This document shows positions 59,114-64,000 of a DNA stretch of 64,000 nt, one piece after another. A program made the translations under genes and the position numbers. Source of the stretch: Clostridiales bacterium Firm_16 (GTDB taxonomy: Bacteria > Bacillota > Clostridia > Saccharofermentanales > Saccharofermentanaceae); assembly GCA_001604185.1 (NCBI GenBank), contig LVAV01000002.1:62001-126000 (forward strand). The letters run 5' to 3'. Position 1 is the first letter of the stretch; each line of letters starts with the position of its first letter. The notes beneath the pieces are model-generated. The model had not been told where the DNA came from. It made no database searches and was given only the letters and a program-made list of their open reading frames with translations.

Positions 59114-60766
59114 ATGAAACGAGACCGAATTACGAGAGCTCTGGCAGTAATGGCTGCCGTGGCATTGGTTCCGATCCCGGCATTCCGCGGACTGCGTGCC
59201 GAATCGGACAGTAGTAAGAAAGAGATCACCGGCGTCAGTGAAGTGGAAGACAAGGGCCGGACAGAAGAAGTGAAAGACCAGGGAGACAGCAAGACGGAGA
59301 AGGCATGGCTGACACTTACGCCTACCCCGACTATTGCTCCGCCTCCGGGTGGCATCGCCATCGATGCGAATCAGTTCCCGGATATCCGTTTCCGTGAGTA
59401 TATCGTGCGTTTCGATACCAACAAGGACGGATATTTCGTACCGGAGGAACTGCAGGCTGTTACGCAGATCTCCTGCGTAAAGAAAGATATCCACGATCTG
59501 ACGGGTCTGCAGTACTTCACGAAATTGAAGGAACTGTTCGTCAACGAGAACGAGCTCACCAGCCTGGATGTTAAGCACAATCCGGATCTGGTCACGCTGT
59601 TCTGCTTCGGTAACAAGATCGATGCGCTGGACGTAAGCCACAACTCGAAGCTGGAGGTCCTCAGCTGTTACGATAACCAGCTGCCGAGCCTGGATGTTTC
59701 CCAGAACAAGAAGCTGCAGCAGTTAAGTGCTTCGGGAAACAAGATCAAGAGTATCGATCTGAGTAACAATCCGAATATCATCGGTCTTTATCTTTACGAC
59801 AATCCGATGAAGTCGGTGGATATCGCTTCCTGCAAGTACATGAAGCTGACTTACGAGAGCGGTTCCAGAAGTGACAGTAACGGCAGATCTACCTTCCACT
59901 ACAAGGATGAGGCAGCCAGCAAGCTTTATATCATGGTCATCAACACGGACATGAAGGTTATCTCGGATCATTCTTCTGATCCGACACCAACACCGGGTAC
60001 ACCGACCAAGTCTCCGGATGATCCGTCTTTCGGCGATTTTATCGAGAGACTTTATGTGATCGCTATGGACCGTGAGTCCGATCCGGACGGTAAAGAGTTC
60101 TGGATCAAGGAAGTCAGTGAGAATGGTAAGACCGGTGCAGACTGTGCCCGTTACTTCCTTCTGACGGCGCCGGAATTCATGGCCCGTAAACTGAAGAACG
60201 AAGACTTCGTAGAGACACTTTATAAGACTTTCTTCGACCGTGAGTCCGATGAAGCCGGCATGCAGTTCTGGCTGGACAGCATGAAGAAGGGTACACCTCG
60301 TAAAGAAGTAGTGAACGGATTTATCGAGTCCACCGAGTGGTGTGAAGTCTGCGCACGTTATGGTGTAAGACCAGGTGCCCAGTACCACAAGTCCAGATAT
60401 GCCTCTACGAATGCGACGAACTTCGCTACAAGACTTTATACCTGCTGTCTGGGACGTGAACCGGAGAAGGAAGGTCTGAAGTATTGGAGCCTGGCGCTGA
60501 CGAACCTGGAGCAGTCCGGTTACGACGCTGCCAATCTGTTCTTCAATTCCGATGAGTTCCTGGGATACCATTTCTCTGATGCCGAGTTCCTGCGTCGTGT
60601 CTATCTGACCTTCATGGGACGTGAGCCGGAAGGGGATGGATTCAAGTTCTGGATGACCAACCTTGCCAACGGCAAGGACAGAAATGAAGTACTGGTACTT
60701 TTCGCCCAGTCTAAAGAGTTCACCGCCATCTGCAAGGAGTACGGCATCGAGCGCGGCAACGTCTGA
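59114..60766 (+). CDS. secreted protein with leucine-rich repeats and DUF4214 domains
   Basis: 550 residues. Signal peptide (about 1-30), then a Thr/Pro linker. Residues 80-115 contain an EF-hand-like loop (FDTNKDGYFVPEEL), and about 120-255 are six short leucine-rich repeats of the type 'LTSLDVKHNPDLVTLFCFGNKI'. After a second Thr/Pro linker come four DUF4214 half-units (FIERLYVIAMDRESDPDGKEFW, FVETLYKTFFDRESDEAGMQFW, FATRLYTCCLGREPEKEGLKYW, FLRRVYLTFMGREPEGDGFKFW). Such clostridial proteins are exported and often act at the cell surface. No sortase motif is seen. Confidence 0.85.
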   Translation: MKRDRITRALAVMAAVALVPIPAFRGLRAESDSSKKEITGVSEVEDKGRTEEVKDQGDSKTEKAWLTLTPTPTIAPPPGGIAIDANQFPDIRFREYIVRFDTNKDGYFVPEELQAVTQISCVKKDIHDLTGLQYFTKLKELFVNENELTSLDVKHNPDLVTLFCFGNKIDALDVSHNSKLEVLSCYDNQLPSLDVSQNKKLQQLSASGNKIKSIDLSNNPNIIGLYLYDNPMKSVDIASCKYMKLTYESGSRSDSNGRSTFHYKDEAASKLYIMVINTDMKVISDHSSDPTPTPGTPTKSPDDPSFGDFIERLYVIAMDRESDPDGKEFWIKEVSENGKTGADCARYFLLTAPEFMARKLKNEDFVETLYKTFFDRESDEAGMQFWLDSMKKGTPRKEVVNGFIESTEWCEVCARYGVRPGAQYHKSRYASTNATNFATRLYTCCLGREPEKEGLKYWSLALTNLEQSGYDAANLFFNSDEFLGYHFSDAEFLRRVYLTFMGREPEGDGFKFWMTNLANGKDRNEVLVLFAQSKEFTAICKEYGIERGNV

Positions 60767-60784
60767 TTGAAATTCTGAAATAAG

Positions 60785-60822
60785 AAAAAGACCGAATCGG
60801 GAAACCCTGATTCGGTCTTTTT
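60785..60822 (+). terminator. strong terminator
   Basis: 14-bp perfect stem (60785-60798 with 60809-60822) ending in a T-run. Confidence 0.85.
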
Positions 60823-60923
60823 ATATGGTTCTTCACGGAAAGCTTGGGAGTAGATAATTGATTTGCTATTCCAATGCCACATATCTTTATGTTAATCCCA
60901 AGGAAACGTGGCGTATCTCTGGT

Positions 60924-61164
60924 TTCAGTCGGAAACGCAGAATTCGCATTTTAGACCGAACTTTTACACCCTATTTTCGGCCTAGATCACGATTTTTGAA
61001 TTTTAGACCGAAAAAACAACCGCATATTTCGGTCTAAATATGAATTTTGGAATTGTCGACCGAAAAACCACCTTCAAAGTTCGGTCTAAATCGTAGATTT
61101 CATGATTTCGACTGAAATGCTTCAAAGTTCGGTCTGAATCGCGGATTTCAGGATTTCGACCGAA
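60924..61164. repeat. array of five 37-bp palindromic units
   Basis: Units start at 60924, 60976, 61028, 61080 and 61128, each 37 bp, beginning TTCGGTC or a near variant and ending GACCGAA. Spacers are 15, 15, 15 and 11 bp and are partly alike. Because ends and starts are complementary, hairpins can form within units or across spacers. The rest of the 450-bp intergenic region has no gene. Confidence 0.8.
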
Positions 61165-61276
61165 ATGCCGCGTAAACTATTGCGAAGTAAACCTTTTTGC
61201 AGAAAGTGGCTTGTTGACAAGATGACAAGACTTTCCCAAGTTTTTCGTGAAGAGTCTTTTTATATGCTTGATTGCG

Positions 61277-64000
61277 TTACGCTTCCGGTGGAGTCTCTAC
61301 GGAGACTTCCGGCACCGCTTCTACTGCAGGTACTCCTTCAACTTCAACCGCAGGTACCTCCTCAACCGTGGGCGTCTCCTCAACCGCGGGTGCCTCCACG
61401 ACCACTTCCGGTGCCTCAACCGCCTCGGCTTCCACCGCCGGCTCAACCTCAGTCTCCGGAGCGGCGTCCACCGTCACAACCGCCTGGGCTTCTACCACCG
61501 GCTCTTCTTCCACGATATTCAACTGGTCCAGTTTCTTCATGACCTTCATGATGATCTCTTCCTTATTATCCCAGAAGTCCATAGTCCATACACGCAGGAG
61601 CTGCCATCCCAGATTCTCCAGGACACTGGTGCGGCCGATCTCACGGTCACGGGTTGTACCGGCGTTCTTGTAACGCTTACCGTCCAGAAGGATACCCAGC
61701 AGGTACTTGCCTTCGTTTCTAGGATCACGAACGGCGATATCGACCTTGAACTGGGAACGACCGATATTGGTCTCCACGGTGAAGCCTGCATTCTCGATCT
61801 CCCGGCAGAGCACTTCCTGAATGCCTTCCTTCTTATCCGGATCCGCCGGCTCGACCGACGTATTCTCGCGGCCGGAAAGTGTACCATTCTGAGCGTAGCG
61901 CAGGAAGTTGCGTACATCGTCTACACCCTTGGCCTTAGAACGCTTGGCATCGATCATGTCCGCCGTGATGGAGGAGAATACCACCATACTGTATTTCGCA
62001 CGGGAAGCCGCCACGTTAAGACGCTTCCAGCCGTCGTCCTTGTTCAGAGGACCGAAGTTCAAAGTGAAGTTACCCTTCTCATCCGGACCATAGGTAACAG
62101 AGAACAGGATCACATCACGTTCATCACCCTGTACGTTCTCCAGGTTCTTCACGAACAGACTGTTCTTCGTATCCAGTCCCACACCGGCCCACTCATCGAA
62201 GGCCGTGTCTTTGGCAAATTCATCACGCAGAAGATCTTCGATCTCTTCCTGCTGTGCCTGGTTGAAGGTTACGACACCGATGGATTGATTCTTCAGTTCC
62301 GGATCCTCATAGCGGCGACGGATCTCCTCCACGATGGCCTTGGCTTCCACAGGATTGGTGTTGGCATTCCGCTTATAGACACCATCCAGAAGCACCATGG
62401 AAACACGGCATTCCCGGTCGTTGACAGACGGGAAGGTCATCATCTTATTCTCATAGTAGTAATAGTTACTGAAAGCAATGAGGCTCTCATGACGGCTTCT
62501 GTAGTGCCACTTCAGATGTGTACCGGAAAGACCAAGGGCCAGGCAGTCATCCAGGATGCTGTCCAGATCCTCCAGTTCCACATTCTCCTCATCGAAGGTG
62601 TTGATCTGGAAGAAGGTGGTCGGCGGCATCTGGTTCGGGTCACCTACGATGACCGCATTCTTACCACGGGCAATGACGCCTACGGCCTTACAGGTCGGAA
62701 GCTGAGATGCCTCGTCAAAAAGTACCAGATCGAAGAGATCGTTTTCCGGTGGGAGATATTGCGCTACGGATAGCGGGCTCATGAGCATGCAGGGACAGAG
62801 CTTGCGGATCATGTTCGGCGCCTGTTCGAACAAGGATCGGATGCTGACGCCACGGCCGTTGCTCTTGATGGCACGACGGATGAAGTTCATCTCCTTACCT
62901 TTGTCTTCTTCCTCATTACGGGTCGGCAGACGGGAAGAGAGGAGCTTCAGGATCTCCTGCTTCGCAGCTGCCTGGCATTCTTCTTCCACATACTTATAAC
63001 GACGGATGGATTCCTCGAAAGTATCACCTGTGAAACGGTTGAGTACCGGACTCTGTTCGATGAGATCAGATGCCAGGATACGGTACAGCGTACGACGGTA
63101 TGTATCTGTCGTCTTCTGCGGATCAGATGATGTGGTATAGAGTGTGCATACCGGTGCCAGTCCCACATCGGCGCATTCTTTCTCGGCCTGGTTGAAAAGG
63201 ATCCACTTACGGAGTTCGCCCAGGTTGTTCTCATAACGGTCGCAGAGAGCAAGCTTGGCGTCGAAAGATCCGGCTGCGGAAGAATCGCCTGCACTGAGGG
63301 CAGTCAGATCAGACTTCGGACATTCCAGAAGTGCGGAGAGTTCCTGCTCTCGGGCATCTACAGCCTGCATACCGGCAGCATACTTATCGTAGGCCGCGGC
63401 TACACGACTGTAACCTGCCTGATCTGCGAGAGCCGGGAACCGGGTATTGGCGGCCTGGTTGGCCGAGCGGATGGTCTCGGTATAGTTTCGAAGCTGTGCC
63501 AGCTTGGCAAGACTGTCGTACTTCGCCACACAGTTCTTCCAGTAAGGAGACAGTGTCTGGTACAGGCCATCTACACGCTGGGCTTCCTGCTGATAGGCCT
63601 TGATGGAGTCACAGACTGCCGGTACGGAAATAGAAGGGAGAGCCGCATTGGCATATGCCTGGAGCTTGTCCTCCACTTTCTTCTTCGCCTTATCCTTGCC
63701 CAGCAGACGTTTCTCAGAATCCTCGTACTCCCGGAGGAATCCGTCCATATCCATCTGCAGGATCTCGGGTTTCCAGGTGCTCTGCATCTGGCTCTGGCGC
63801 GGAGCAAATTTCTCTTTCTCTGTGAGATAGTTACCGGCCGCTGCAAATTCTGTGTCCAGAGTAGGCGCACTGATCCACTCCGGCGGGAAGGATGCGGCCT
63901 GCTTCTTGGCTTTGACCGCATTCTCAATCTCCGTCAGTACAGAAGTGCCCTGAGTCTCATAGGCTTCTTTCGCTCCGATCGACGCACTCAGATCGGTGGC
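61277..64000 (-). CDS. SF1 helicase with C-terminal Vsr-like nuclease domain, 5'-partial
   Basis: The frame is open to the right edge, so the N-terminus, including Walker A, lies outside. Visible SF1 motifs are II (LVLFDEASQLP), III (VIVGDPNQMPPTTFF), IV (WHYRSRHESLIAFSN), V (ENVQGDERDVILFSVTYG) and VI (LNVAASRAKYSMVVFSS). A PD-(D/E)xK domain of the MTES_1575/DUF559 kind follows (FKVDIAVRDP, LGILLDGKRY, RDREIGRTSVLENLGWQLLRVW). The position usually held by Glu before DG reads Leu, so the nuclease may be altered. The last 75 residues are a Val/Pro/Glu/Ala repeat tail. Related helicases occur in repair and anti-phage loci. Confidence 0.85.
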   Translation of the reverse strand, partial: ATDLSASIGAKEAYETQGTSVLTEIENAVKAKKQAASFPPEWISAPTLDTEFAAAGNYLTEKEKFAPRQSQMQSTWKPEILQMDMDGFLREYEDSEKRLLGKDKAKKKVEDKLQAYANAALPSISVPAVCDSIKAYQQEAQRVDGLYQTLSPYWKNCVAKYDSLAKLAQLRNYTETIRSANQAANTRFPALADQAGYSRVAAAYDKYAAGMQAVDAREQELSALLECPKSDLTALSAGDSSAAGSFDAKLALCDRYENNLGELRKWILFNQAEKECADVGLAPVCTLYTTSSDPQKTTDTYRRTLYRILASDLIEQSPVLNRFTGDTFEESIRRYKYVEEECQAAAKQEILKLLSSRLPTRNEEEDKGKEMNFIRRAIKSNGRGVSIRSLFEQAPNMIRKLCPCMLMSPLSVAQYLPPENDLFDLVLFDEASQLPTCKAVGVIARGKNAVIVGDPNQMPPTTFFQINTFDEENVELEDLDSILDDCLALGLSGTHLKWHYRSRHESLIAFSNYYYYENKMMTFPSVNDRECRVSMVLLDGVYKRNANTNPVEAKAIVEEIRRRYEDPELKNQSIGVVTFNQAQQEEIEDLLRDEFAKDTAFDEWAGVGLDTKNSLFVKNLENVQGDERDVILFSVTYGPDEKGNFTLNFGPLNKDDGWKRLNVAASRAKYSMVVFSSITADMIDAKRSKAKGVDDVRNFLRYAQNGTLSGRENTSVEPADPDKKEGIQEVLCREIENAGFTVETNIGRSQFKVDIAVRDPRNEGKYLLGILLDGKRYKNAGTTRDREIGRTSVLENLGWQLLRVWTMDFWDNKEEIIMKVMKKLDQLNIVEEEPVVEAQAVVTVDAAPETEVEPAVEAEAVEAPEVVVEAPAVEETPTVEEVPAVEVEGVPAVEAVPEVSVETPPEA

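Noticed and set aside
60924-61164. CRISPR array
   Set aside because: The regular units suggested one, but the 37-bp units vary in their centres, the 11-15-bp spacers are too short and resemble each other, and no cas gene is present.

Overview
The window looks like the chromosome of an anaerobic member of the Clostridia. It encodes an oxygen-sensitive class III ribonucleotide reductase, Gram-positive type lipoproteins and Shine-Dalgarno sequences, four GGDEF diguanylate cyclases, and an ECF sigma/anti-sigma pair. No genus is assigned. Most genes are housekeeping or regulatory. Three blocks look acquired: an IS30-type insertion sequence, a 9.3 kb element integrated in a tRNA-Ser gene, and a retron locus.

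Left part (1-15.4 kb): a GAF-GGDEF protein; an unusual XRE-HTH/PurM fusion; nrdG, then nrdD behind two NrdR boxes spaced 31 bp apart. NrdD carries a fused C-terminal glutaredoxin and is followed by a thioredoxin-reductase-like gene, suggesting a redoxin-driven enzyme. Then a large solute-binding-like lipoprotein, a cytosolic sugar-receptor/GGDEF fusion, a hemolysin III family protein, the IS30 element and rmuC.

Integrated element (15,567-24,898): a 26-bp direct repeat of the tRNA-Ser(GCU) 3' end marks attL and attR, and a paired TGACGAC motif lies just inside each end. The cargo is an integrase, a zinc-finger protein, an excisionase-like HTH protein, a 1.4 kb non-coding core (long inverted repeats, a Z-DNA-prone tract, AT-rich repeats, 15-bp iterons, a chain of hairpins), a BlaI-type repressor with two operators, a BlaR1-type protease whose sensor is replaced by a propeller-like plus solute-binding-like region, and a lipoprotein. 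It looks like a self-contained ligand-sensing switch on a small mobile element.

Middle (25-53.5 kb): a MATE exporter, a PAS-like/GGDEF protein, a TerB-like protein, a MacB-like ABC transporter, a heterodimeric ABC exporter pair, a Na/Pi cotransporter divergent from phoP-phoR with Pho-box-like repeats between them, an acetyltransferase, ECF sigma with its anti-sigma, small lipoproteins, a PlsC-like acyltransferase with a zinc ribbon, another GGDEF protein, a DUF4428 protein with Met/Pro/Gln repeats, alanine dehydrogenase, birA-bioY behind a BirA operator, and csoR-copA behind CsoR operators. An internal start in copA could also yield a free CopZ-like chaperone.

Right part (53.5-64 kb): the most interesting locus. 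A retron-type reverse transcriptase (NAKVH, YCDD and VTG motifs) is preceded by a candidate msr-msd RNA with perfect 15-nt a1/a2 arms and a 17-bp msd stem. Upstream on the same strand is a soluble VirD4/TraG-like ATPase, then a tRNA-like sequence with no anticodon loop. No relaxase or other transfer gene is present, so the ATPase may be the retron's partner or effector. The window ends with a DUF937 protein, a secreted LRR/DUF4214 protein, an array of five 37-bp palindromes, and an SF1 helicase-nuclease that runs off the right edge.
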